Assembly: GCA_049653005.1 (NCBI GenBank) | Contig: JBASFL010000116.1 | Location: forward strand, 1-37,032 | Direction: 5' to 3' | Length of the DNA: 37,032 bases | Source of the DNA: UBA2334 sp049653005 | GTDB taxonomy: Bacteria; Pseudomonadota; Gammaproteobacteria; Burkholderiales; Burkholderiaceae_C | Shown here: positions 1-7,020 of the stretch, one piece after another | Layout: each line of letters begins with the position of its first letter | How positions within the stretch are numbered: position 1 is the first letter of the stretch | Program-made: the position numbers and the translations under genes | Notes under the pieces: model-generated | What the model was told of the DNA's origin: nothing | Database searches by the model: none | Seen by the model: only the letters and a program-made list of their open reading frames with translations

Positions 1-1
1 G

Positions 2-787
2 GCCAGCACCGCACTGGCCGTGGCCGCACCGGCCGCCGCCCAGGTGGACGTGGGCAAGGCCAGCGCCCTGCGCAAGCTGGTGCCCGCGGCCCAGTTGGAA
101 GCCGCAGCCGACCAGCAATACAAGCAAATGCTGGACGAAGCCCGCGCCAACAAGGCTTTGGCCCCCGACCACCACCCCCAGCTGCAAGCGCTGCGCGCCA
201 CGGCGCAAAAACTCATCCCGTTTGCCGCCCCCTGGAACGACCGAGCCAAAAGCTGGCGCTGGGAGGTGAACCTGATTGCCAGCAAACAAATCAACGCGTT
301 TTGCATGCCCGGCGGCAAGATTGCGTTTTACACCGGCATTCTCGACACCTTGAAGCTCAGCACCGACGAGGCCGCCATGATCATGGGCCACGAAATGGCC
401 CACGCCCTGCGCGAACACGCCCGCGAGCGCGTCGCCAAAAGCCAGGCCACCAGCATGGGCTTGTCCATCGGTGCACGCCTGCTGGGCCTGGGCGACCTGG
501 GGGATGTGGCGGCCAACCTGGGCACGCAGTTGCTCACCCTCAAGTTCAGCCGCGACGACGAAACCGAGGCCGACCTGGTGGGCCTGGAGCTGGCCGCACG
601 CGGGGCCTACGACCCGCAAGCCGGGGTCACGTTGTGGCAAAAAATGGGCAAGGCCTCGGGCGGCAGCGGCGGGCCGGGGCTGAACTTCCTGTCCACCCAC
701 CCCTCAGGGCCCGCCCGCATCGAAGCCCTGCAAGCCAACGTGCCCAAGGTGATGGACCTGTACGAACAGGCCAAAAAGAAGATTTGA
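2..787 (+). CDS. M48 family metalloprotease, 5' end outside window
   Basis: Zinc metallopeptidase of the M48 family (LoiP/YggG-like), expected to act in the periplasm or at the membrane in protein quality control. The frame is open from base 2, and its first residues (ASTALAVAAPAAAQ) look like the end of a signal peptide, so the true start lies before the window; a GTG at 20 is in frame but is probably not the start. Numbered from that GTG, HEMAH (residues 124-128) supplies two histidine ligands and the catalytic glutamate, and the ETEAD stretch near 181-185 supplies the third ligand. The C-terminal STHPSGPARIEAL is typical of this family. The gene ends at 787, and a short repeat fills the gap to the convergent next gene. 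Family assignment is firm; the substrate is unknown. Confidence 0.9.
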   Translation, partial: ASTALAVAAPAAAQVDVGKASALRKLVPAAQLEAAADQQYKQMLDEARANKALAPDHHPQLQALRATAQKLIPFAAPWNDRAKSWRWEVNLIASKQINAFCMPGGKIAFYTGILDTLKLSTDEAAMIMGHEMAHALREHARERVAKSQATSMGLSIGARLLGLGDLGDVAANLGTQLLTLKFSRDDETEADLVGLELAARGAYDPQAGVTLWQKMGKASGGSGGPGLNFLSTHPSGPARIEALQANVPKVMDLYEQAKKKI

Positions 788-795
788 AGCAAAAG

Positions 796-845
796 ATAGC
801 TTGAAACCCAATACAGACAAGCGCTGGAGGCACTTTTTTTGAAAT
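796..845 (+). repeat. Short interspersed repeat, copy 1
   Basis: ATAGC at 796-800, 18 bases, AAGCG at 819-823, then CTGGAGGC, a T-run and GAAATT. It fills almost the whole gap between the convergent M48 and metallo-hydrolase genes. It is very close to the copy inside gatA: both have GAAAC and CAATAC at the same places in the 18-base spacer. Confidence 0.8.
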
Positions 846-1484
846 TCAGGTGTTGCGCACGTAAGGGTTGAAGCGGCGCTCTTCGCCAAAGTTGCTCTCC
901 GGGCCGTGGCCGGGAATGAACACTGTGTCGTCGCCCATGGGCCACAGGCGCTGGGCAATGCTGTCGAGCAGCTGCTGGTGGTTGCCCTGCGGAAAGTCGG
1001 TGCGCCCAATGCCGCCGGCAAACAACACATCGCCCACAAACGCCCGCTTGGCCTCGGGCGAGTGAAACACCACATGGCCGGGCGTGTGGCCGGGGCAGTG
1101 GCGCACGTTCAGTGTGCAGCGGCCCACGGTCACGGTATCGCCATCGGCCAGCCAGCGCGTGGGGGTGAATGCCTCGGCCGGTGGAAAACCGAACATGCGG
1201 CTTTGCTCGGGCAGCCCCGTGATCCAGAACTGGTCGCCCGGGTGTGGCCCCACGATGGGCAGGCCCAGGCGGCGCGCCAGCTCTCCGGCGCCGCCCGCGT
1301 GGTCGATGTGGGCGTGGGTGAGCCAAATTTGCTTCAGCGCCAGCCCGCGCTTGTCCACCTCGGCCAGCAGGCGGTCCAGTTCGCCACCCGGGTCAACGAT
1401 GGCCGCCTCGCGGGTTTCGTCACACCAGACGATGGAGCAGTTCTGGGCAAAAGCGGTCACGGGCACGGTGTGGTACTGGAACAT
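846..1484 (-). CDS. MBL-fold metallo-hydrolase, YcbL/glyoxalase II-like
   Basis: Metallo-beta-lactamase-fold hydrolase of 212 residues, in the size class of YcbL-type glyoxalase II-like enzymes that cleave thioesters such as lactoylglutathione. Metal-binding residues are visible: THAHIDH at 56-62 (the HxHxDH motif), PGHTPGH with H133, GD at 151-152, and PGHG with H193. The protein lacks the C-terminal substrate domain of classical GloB, which fits the short YcbL type. I chose the ATG at 1484 because the protein then begins MFQYHTVPV, the normal family N-terminus; the open frame continues upstream but that part reads as antisense noise. A persulfide dioxygenase is a less likely alternative because the sequence is short. 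The substrate cannot be settled from sequence. Confidence 0.9.
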   Translation of the reverse strand: MFQYHTVPVTAFAQNCSIVWCDETREAAIVDPGGELDRLLAEVDKRGLALKQIWLTHAHIDHAGGAGELARRLGLPIVGPHPGDQFWITGLPEQSRMFGFPPAEAFTPTRWLADGDTVTVGRCTLNVRHCPGHTPGHVVFHSPEAKRAFVGDVLFAGGIGRTDFPQGNHQQLLDSIAQRLWPMGDDTVFIPGHGPESNFGEERRFNPYVRNT

Positions 1485-1597
1485 GGGGCAAAAATTGAGC
1501 AGCAGAAGGAAAAAAGGCCATTGTCCTGCAAGCCCAAGGCCACACCCGTCGGCCAAAGCCCCGCCAACTTGAGTCAGCCCACCACCAAATAAACCGT

Positions 1598-1624
1598 TGC
1601 AGTTTGGATAAACCGGGCCGATAG
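1598..1624 (+). promoter_or_regulatory. Sigma-28 (FliA)-like promoter
   Basis: TGCAGTTT (1598-1605), 11 bases, then GCCGATAG (1617-1624). The E. coli FliA consensus is TAAAGTTT-N11-GCCGATAA, so the spacing is exact, with 6 of 8 bases matching in the first box and 7 of 8 in the second. The predicted transcript would begin only a few bases before the ATG at 1632, giving an almost leaderless mRNA. Confidence 0.45.
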
Positions 1625-1631
1625 CGGTTTT

Positions 1632-2681
1632 ATGCACATCCAACACACCCAGATCGGGCTGCAGTCGCAGCACACACGCACCCACCTGGACACCAGCCGC
1701 GAGCGGCTGGAACTGTGGGCAGGCACACGGGGCACCACTGCCCGCACCCGAGCGGCAGCGGCCCCCACGCCGGCGGCCTTGCCCACACCGCGCCCGCCCA
1801 CCCCACCCGCGCCGGGCGTGGACAAAACCGAGCGAACGCAAAACCGCCGTGACACGCTGGAGCCGCGCCTGCAAACGCTGGTGCGCATGATCGAAGCCAT
1901 CACTGGCATGCCCGTGCGCCTGGGCCAACTGGACGACACCGGACACGCGGCCGAGGCCAGCCCCACCGCCCCACAGCCAACCGATCAACCCACCGCAGCC
2001 GCCCCGGCGGGCTGGGGACTGGTGTACGAACGGGACACCACCCGCATCGACACCGAGCAACTCGCCATCCAGGCCCAGGGCCGGGTGGTGACGGCCGATG
2101 GCACCGACATCAGCTTCGAACTCAACGTTCAAATGCAGACCACGCGCATCAGCACCAGCAGCACCACGCTGCGGGCCGGTGACGCGGTGCTGAAAGACCC
2201 GCTGGTGGTCCATTTCGACGGCCCGCTGGGCGAGCTGCGCGACGCGCGCTTCACGTTCGACCTGGACGCCGATGGCCACACCGAAGCCATGCCGTTTGTG
2301 GGCCAGGGCAGCGGCTTTCTGGTGCTGGACCGCAACGCCAACGGTCGGGTGGACGACGGGCGCGAGCTGTTCGGCGCGCTCAGTGGCAACGGCTTTGCCG
2401 ACCTGGCCGCGTTTGACGACGACGGCAACGGCTGGATCGACGAGGCCGATGCCGTGTTCGAGCGGCTGCAGGTGTGGCGCATGGACGCGGCAGGCACCAC
2501 CCGGCTGCAAAACCTGTCATCGGCAGGCGTGGGCGCGGTGCACCTTACGCCCGTGACCACCGACATGGCGCTGCACGCCAGCCCCGACGGCCCGCAGCTG
2601 GGGCAGGCGCGCAGCACGGGCGTGTACCTCAGCCACACGGGCCAGGCGGGGTGGGTGCAGCAGGTGGATTTGGTGGTTTAA
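1632..2681 (+). CDS. EF-hand/RTX-type calcium-binding-like protein, function unknown
   Basis: Protein of 349 residues with no signal peptide. The first 30 residues contain SRERLELW, followed by a low-complexity Ala/Pro/Thr stretch (about 33-65) and a linker. The second half carries acidic loops like those of EF-hand and RTX-associated proteins: DLDADGH at 210-216, DRNANGRVDDGRELFG at 233-248 and DDDGNGWIDEAD at 262-273. The arrangement of a loop, GRELFG, then a second loop recurs in large RTX adhesins, but here it stands alone in a small protein. ATG 1632 is the first possible start after the in-frame stop at 1590-1592 and has no clear ribosome binding site. A sigma-28-like promoter ends only 8 bases before it, which hints at co-expression with motility genes. 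Function unknown. Confidence 0.75.
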   Translation: MHIQHTQIGLQSQHTRTHLDTSRERLELWAGTRGTTARTRAAAAPTPAALPTPRPPTPPAPGVDKTERTQNRRDTLEPRLQTLVRMIEAITGMPVRLGQLDDTGHAAEASPTAPQPTDQPTAAAPAGWGLVYERDTTRIDTEQLAIQAQGRVVTADGTDISFELNVQMQTTRISTSSTTLRAGDAVLKDPLVVHFDGPLGELRDARFTFDLDADGHTEAMPFVGQGSGFLVLDRNANGRVDDGRELFGALSGNGFADLAAFDDDGNGWIDEADAVFERLQVWRMDAAGTTRLQNLSSAGVGAVHLTPVTTDMALHASPDGPQLGQARSTGVYLSHTGQAGWVQQVDLVV

Positions 2682-2686
2682 AAACG

Positions 2687-2735
2687 CAGCAAACTTGTCA
2701 ATACAGACAAGCGCCAGAGGCCTATTTGGCTTAGC
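2687..2735 (+). repeat. Short interspersed repeat, copy 2
   Basis: CAGC at 2687-2690 stands where other copies have ATAGC; then come 18 bases, AAGCG at 2709-2713, CCAGAGGCC and TATTTGGCTT. The stretch CAATACAGACAAGCG is identical to copy 1. It fills the gap between the convergent EF-hand-like and lipoprotein genes. Confidence 0.7.
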
Positions 2736-2737
2736 AA

Positions 2738-3187
2738 TCAACGGGGCAACAGCAACCCAACGGCCGTCCACCCCTCCACCGGCAGGCGTTGCTGGTCAAA
2801 GTCGCACGTGCCACTGGTGGGCACCAGGTTGGTGGGCAACATGCAGGTGGTGCATTTGAACTCCTCGCGGGTCAACACAAACGACAGCTCGGTGCAGCCC
2901 TTGCGCGACCAGCGGAACAGGCCCTTGTCTTCACCGGGGCGCAGCGGCGTGAGGGCCGACGAACGGGGCGAGTCATCGGCCAGCGTGCCTTCCCACACCT
3001 GGCGCTGGCGCTTGGCATCCACGTGGATGAGCTGGGCGGTGGTGTCGGCGGTTTTCTCCAGGTACCAACCGGGCTCAGCGGTGGCCACTTCGCGCTTCTG
3101 ACACCCCAACAGCGCCACACACGCGACGGCCAGCGCCAACACCACGGGGGCGCGGTGAAGCATCGAAAACAAATGGAAACGGCGCAT
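2738..3187 (-). CDS. Small lipoprotein, function unknown
   Basis: Predicted lipoprotein of 149 residues. The N-terminus has basic residues, a hydrophobic stretch (about 15-27) and a lipobox LLGC at 26-29, so C29 should be lipidated after export. The mature part contains CTTC and a third nearby cysteine but no domain I recognise. It lies 56 bases downstream of the exonuclease III gene on the same strand and could share its transcript. The ATG at 3187 gives a normal short n-region; the open frame extends farther upstream only as antisense of xth. I cannot name a function. Confidence 0.75.
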   Translation of the reverse strand: MRRFHLFSMLHRAPVVLALAVACVALLGCQKREVATAEPGWYLEKTADTTAQLIHVDAKRQRQVWEGTLADDSPRSSALTPLRPGEDKGLFRWSRKGCTELSFVLTREEFKCTTCMLPTNLVPTSGTCDFDQQRLPVEGWTAVGLLLPR

Positions 3188-3243
3188 GGCAAATACCTTT
3201 GGAAACGGGTTGGGGAATGGTAGCCCCGCCGAACGCGATGGAA

Positions 3244-4047
3244 TCACAGCGCCATGTCGTACACCACGGTCAGCGGCGCGTGGTCTGAAAACTTCACGTC
3301 TTTGTAGATGGCGGCTTCGCGGGCGTGGGCGGCCAGGGCTGGGGTCGCCAAGTGGTAGTCCAACCGCCACCCCACGTTGTTGGCATAGGCCTGCCCCCGG
3401 TTGCTCCACCACGTGTAGCACTCGGCCGTGGTGTCGGGGTGCAGCCGGCGGTACACGTCCACCAGGCCGTCTTCGGTCAGGGCACGGGTCATCCAGGCGC
3501 GTTCTTCGGGCAGGAAGCCGCTGTTTTTCTGGTTGCTGCGCCAGTTTTTCAGGTCTTTTTCCTGGTGTGCAATGTTCAGGTCGCCGCACAACACAAACTC
3601 ACGCTCGGCCTTGAGCGCCAGCAGGCGTGGGCGAAACACGTCCAGAAACCGGAATTTGGCCGCCTGCCGGTCTTCGCCCGACGAGCCACTGGGGAAGTAA
3701 GCGCTCAGGATGGACAGCTTGCGCTGCGGGGTGTCAAACCGCAGCTCCACACAGCGGCCTTCGGCGTCGAACTCGCCGCCGTCAAAACCCACCACCACAT
3801 CGCTGGGCTCTTGGCGGGTGTAAACACCCACGCCCGAGTAGCCTTTTTTCTCGGCAAACTGGAAGTGCCCCGTGAGGCCCCCCAGCGTTTCGAAGCGGCC
3901 GGCCATGTCAGGCGCCTGGGCTTTGATTTCTTGCACACAAATACAATCGGGCGCTTCTGAGGCCACCCAATCTTCCAGCCCTTTGCTGGTCGCGGAACGG
4001 ATGCCGTTGAGGTTGAGGCTGGTCAGTTTGAACAAGGATTTCCCCAT
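3244..4047 (-). CDS. xth: Exodeoxyribonuclease III
   Basis: AP endonuclease and 3'-5' exonuclease of the ExoIII/EEP superfamily, acting in base-excision repair in the cytoplasm. With the ATG at 4047 it has 267 residues. Visible active-site residues are N12 (LNLNG), E40 (VQEIKAQ), Y117 (AYFPSG), D156 and N158 (CGDLNIAH), D230 (GWRLDYH) and H256 (SDHAPL). The start is uncertain: an in-frame TTG at 4035 would give LFKLTSLNLNG, close to the usual family N-terminus, and has GGGGAAA just upstream, whereas the ATG lacks a clear Shine-Dalgarno sequence. With the ATG, the start codon interlocks with that of the divergent pyrE. Confidence 0.93.
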   Translation of the reverse strand: MGKSLFKLTSLNLNGIRSATSKGLEDWVASEAPDCICVQEIKAQAPDMAGRFETLGGLTGHFQFAEKKGYSGVGVYTRQEPSDVVVGFDGGEFDAEGRCVELRFDTPQRKLSILSAYFPSGSSGEDRQAAKFRFLDVFRPRLLALKAEREFVLCGDLNIAHQEKDLKNWRSNQKNSGFLPEERAWMTRALTEDGLVDVYRRLHPDTTAECYTWWSNRGQAYANNVGWRLDYHLATPALAAHAREAAIYKDVKFSDHAPLTVVYDMAL

Positions 4048-4771
4048 GGTGGAACAAAACGGGGGGCAACAAGCCCCTGCGGACACGCTGGCCCAGGAGT
4101 TTGTGGCCTTTGCCGTGGCGTCGGGCGTGCTGCGCTTTGGCGAATTCAAGACCAAAGCGGGGCGCATGAGCCCCTACTTTTTCAATGCCGGGCTGTTTGA
4201 CGACGGTGCCAAACTGGGCCGGTTGGCGCAATTCTATGCACAGCGCATCGTGGCCAGCGGCATGGAATTCGACATGATTTTTGGCCCCGCCTACAAGGGC
4301 ATTCCGCTGGGCGCGGCCGTGGCCATCGAGCTGGCCCGCCTGGGGCGCAACGTGCCCTTTGCCTACAACCGCAAAGAAGCCAAAGACCACGGCGAAGGCG
4401 GCACCCTGGTGGGCGCGCCGCTCAAAGGGCGGGTGCTGATCGTGGACGACGTGATGAGCGCAGGCACCGCCGCCCGGGAATCCATCGCCCTCATCCAGGC
4501 CGCAGGGGCCACCGCCCACGGCGTGGCCATTGCGCTGGACCGCCAGGAAATGGCCACCGGCACGGGGCCCGATGGCCAATTGACGGATTTGCCCCACAGC
4601 GCCGTGCAGTTTGTGCGCCAGCAGCTGGGTTTGCAGGTATGCGCCATTGCCCGGTTGGGCGATTTGCTTCAGTATTTGCAAACGGCACCCACGGGCAAAG
4701 ACAGTTTGGCCAGCCACCACGCCCGGGTGCTGGCCTACCGGGAGCGCTACGGGGTGAACGACCCGAGCTGA
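4046..4771 (+). CDS. pyrE: Orotate phosphoribosyltransferase
   Basis: Converts orotate and PRPP to orotidine 5'-phosphate in pyrimidine synthesis; cytoplasmic homodimer. The 241-residue protein contains the PRPP-binding motif VLIVDDVMSAGTA (130-142) and the catalytic-loop residues RKEAKDHGEGG (109-119). The ATG at 4046 is preceded by AAGGA (4034-4038) at workable spacing. The ATG occupies 4046-4048 and the possible divergent xth ATG occupies 4045-4047, so both genes start in one CATG palindrome and each 5' untranslated region must lie inside the other gene. The next gene on this strand begins 69 bases after the stop. Confidence 0.95.
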   Translation: MVEQNGGQQAPADTLAQEFVAFAVASGVLRFGEFKTKAGRMSPYFFNAGLFDDGAKLGRLAQFYAQRIVASGMEFDMIFGPAYKGIPLGAAVAIELARLGRNVPFAYNRKEAKDHGEGGTLVGAPLKGRVLIVDDVMSAGTAARESIALIQAAGATAHGVAIALDRQEMATGTGPDGQLTDLPHSAVQFVRQQLGLQVCAIARLGDLLQYLQTAPTGKDSLASHHARVLAYRERYGVNDPS

Positions 4772-4840
4772 CCCCCGCCGCCACACCGCGCACCGTCACC
4801 GCCCACCTCTGCCAGGGAAGAACACACACAAGGAGAGGCA

Positions 4841-5563
4841 TTGACCGCCGCACACCCCACCCGACCGGCCTCCACGCCAGCGTCGGCACCCCCGCCCTCA
4901 CCCTGCCCACGCGCAGGGCGCTGGTCGTGGGGCCCATGGGGTATTGGGGGCATGGGGGGGCTGCTGTGCCTGTCGCTGGTGGGCACACCACACGCCCAAA
5001 CCGCCGCCGATGGCACGGGCATTTACGTGTGTGTGGACGCCAAGGGGCGGCGCATCACCTCCGACCGCCCCGTGCTGGAGTGCCTGGACCGTGAGCAGCG
5101 CGAACTGTCGGCCACCGGGGCCACGCGCCGGGTGGTACCGGCCAGCCTGACCGCCGATGAACGCGAACGCCTGGAAGTCCAGGCCCAACAAGACGCGGTC
5201 CAACGCGCCAAGGCCAACGAAGACCGCCGCCGCGACCGCGCGCTGCTCAGCCGCTACCCCAACCAGCGCAAACACGACGAGGAACGCGCCAAACAGCTGG
5301 CACAGGTGGACGAGGTGATCGCGTCCATTCACCTGCGCAGCCAGGACTTGGTGAAGCAACGCGCCGAGCTGGACCTGGAGATGGAGTTTTACAAGGCAAC
5401 GCCGTCCAAAGCGCCCGCGTGGCTGAAGCGACGGCAGGAAGACAACGCCCACCAGCAAGAAGGACAAAAGCGCCTGGTGGCCAACCAGGCGCTGGAAAAG
5501 CAGCGCATCAACAGCCGCTTTGACGAAGAACTGGCCCGCCTGCGCCAGTTGTGGGCTCCCTGA
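4841..5563 (+). CDS. DUF4124 domain protein, exported
   Basis: Protein of 240 residues. Residues around 63-80 (YVCVDAKGRRITSDRPV) match the DUF4124 pattern found in many exported proteobacterial proteins. The rest is charged and alpha-helical, rich in Arg, Glu, Lys and Gln, and probably forms a coiled coil. The TTG start at 4841 is supported by AAGGAG ending at 4835, the best ribosome binding site nearby. It makes an unusually long Pro/Ala-rich n-region (about 30 residues) before the hydrophobic signal stretch (about 37-47) and TPHAQ cleavage region; an internal ATG near the hydrophobic stretch is possible. Its TGA (5561-5563) abuts the stop of convergent gatB in a TGATCA palindrome. Role unknown. 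Confidence 0.8.
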   Translation: MTAAHPTRPASTPASAPPPSPCPRAGRWSWGPWGIGGMGGLLCLSLVGTPHAQTAADGTGIYVCVDAKGRRITSDRPVLECLDREQRELSATGATRRVVPASLTADERERLEVQAQQDAVQRAKANEDRRRDRALLSRYPNQRKHDEERAKQLAQVDEVIASIHLRSQDLVKQRAELDLEMEFYKATPSKAPAWLKRRQEDNAHQQEGQKRLVANQALEKQRINSRFDEELARLRQLWAP

Positions 5564-7018
5564 TCAGCCCAGCTTTTTCTTCAGCAGTTCGTTGGCCTGG
5601 GCCGGGTTGGCTTTGCCTTTGCTGGCCTTCATGACCTGGCCGACCAAGGCGTTGAACGCTTTCTCTTTGCCCGCGCGGTACTCCTCCACCGATTTGGCAT
5701 TGGCGGCCAACACCCCGTCGATGATGGCGTCGAGCTCGCCGCTGTCGTTCATCTGCTTCAGGCCTTTGGCTTCGATGACGGCATCGACCTCGCCACCGTC
5801 GGTCCACAGCGCCTCAAACACCTGTTTGGCTGCGTTGTTGGAAACGGTGCCGTCGGCAATGCGCCCGATCAATGCGGCCAGTTGGGCGGCAGACACGGGC
5901 AGCTTGTCCATGCCCACGTCGCCACTGTTCAACCGGCGCGAAATTTCGCCCATCACCCAGTTGCTGGCCAGCTTGGGTTGGCCGCAGGCTTTGGCCACGG
6001 CCTCGAAGTAAGCCGCCATAGCCTGGCTTTGGGTCAGCGTGGTGGCGTCGTACTCGGGCAGGCCGTAGCTGTCCATGAACCGCTGCGCCATCACGCGCGG
6101 CAGTTCGGCCATTTCAGAGCGCACGCGCGCCACCCAGTCGCGGCCAATCACCAGCGGGGGCAGGTCGGGGTCGGGGAAGTAGCGGTAGTCCGCCGCGTCT
6201 TCCTTGGTGCGCATGGCGCGGGTTTCGCCGGTGTCGGGGTCGAACAGCACGGTGGCCTGCTGGATGGCAAAACCGTCTTCAATCTGCTCGATCTGCCAGC
6301 GGATTTCAAAGTCGATGGCCTGCTGCATGAACTTGAAGCTGTTCAGGTTCTTGATTTCGCGGCGCGTGCCCAGCGGCGCACCGGGCTTGCGCACCGACAC
6401 GTTGGCGTCGCAGCGGAAGCTGCCTTCCTGCATGTTGCCGTCGCAAATGCCGATCCAGGTCACGATTTTGTGCAGCTCTTTGGCGTAGGCCACGGCCTCG
6501 GCGCTGCTGCGCATGTCGGGCTCGGTCACGATTTCCAGCAGGGGTGTGCCTGCACGGTTCAGGTCGATGCCACTCTGGCCAATGAAGTCTTCGTGCAGGC
6601 TTTTGCCCGCGTCTTCTTCCAGGTGGGCGCGCACCAGGCGAACGGACTTTTTCTCGTCGCCCAGGAAGAATTCCACGCTGCCGCCCTGCACCACCGGAAT
6701 TTCAAACTGGCTGATCTGGTAGCCCTTGGGCAGGTCGGGGTAAAAGTAGTTTTTGCGGGCGAACACGCTGTGCTCGGCCACGTGCGAACCCACGGCCAGG
6801 CCGAACTGGATGGCGCGTTCGACCGCGCCTTTGTTCATCACCGGCAGCGTGCCGGGCAGTGCCAGGTCCACGGCGCAGGCCTGGGTGTTGGGCTCGGCGC
6901 CGAAGGCGGTGGGCGCGCGGCTGAAAATTTTGCTGGCGGTGGACAGCTGGGCGTGCGTTTCAAAGCCAATGACGACTTCGTAGCCGCGCACCAGCAAAGA
7001 GGTGGTGTTGGTGCTCAT
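5564..7018 (-). CDS. gatB: Asp-tRNA(Asn)/Glu-tRNA(Gln) amidotransferase subunit B
   Basis: Subunit B binds the mischarged tRNA and carries the kinase/amidation site of GatCAB, which turns Glu-tRNA(Gln) or Asp-tRNA(Asn) into Gln- or Asn-tRNA. The ATG at 7018 gives 484 residues, a normal length. GYEVVIGFETHAQL near residue 13 and DLNRAGTPLLEIVTEPDMRSS are family signatures; the C-terminal part (SGDVGMDKLPVSAAQLAALI and onward) is the YqeY-like tail domain that contacts tRNA. The upstream reading-frame extension is antisense noise. It begins 2 bases after the gatA stop, so translation is probably coupled. Gene order on the minus strand is gatC-gatA-gatB. Confidence 0.97.
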   Translation of the reverse strand: MSTNTTSLLVRGYEVVIGFETHAQLSTASKIFSRAPTAFGAEPNTQACAVDLALPGTLPVMNKGAVERAIQFGLAVGSHVAEHSVFARKNYFYPDLPKGYQISQFEIPVVQGGSVEFFLGDEKKSVRLVRAHLEEDAGKSLHEDFIGQSGIDLNRAGTPLLEIVTEPDMRSSAEAVAYAKELHKIVTWIGICDGNMQEGSFRCDANVSVRKPGAPLGTRREIKNLNSFKFMQQAIDFEIRWQIEQIEDGFAIQQATVLFDPDTGETRAMRTKEDAADYRYFPDPDLPPLVIGRDWVARVRSEMAELPRVMAQRFMDSYGLPEYDATTLTQSQAMAAYFEAVAKACGQPKLASNWVMGEISRRLNSGDVGMDKLPVSAAQLAALIGRIADGTVSNNAAKQVFEALWTDGGEVDAVIEAKGLKQMNDSGELDAIIDGVLAANAKSVEEYRAGKEKAFNALVGQVMKASKGKANPAQANELLKKKLG

Positions 7019-7020
7019 GC

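Noticed and set aside
846..2510. Long minus-strand open frame of 554 codons
   Set aside because: Only the last 213 codons resemble a protein; the rest is antisense of the EF-hand-like gene in GC-rich DNA.
4933..4944. CCCATGGGGTAT, a partial match to the efflux operator
   Set aside because: The left ATA arm is absent and the site lies inside the DUF4124 coding sequence.
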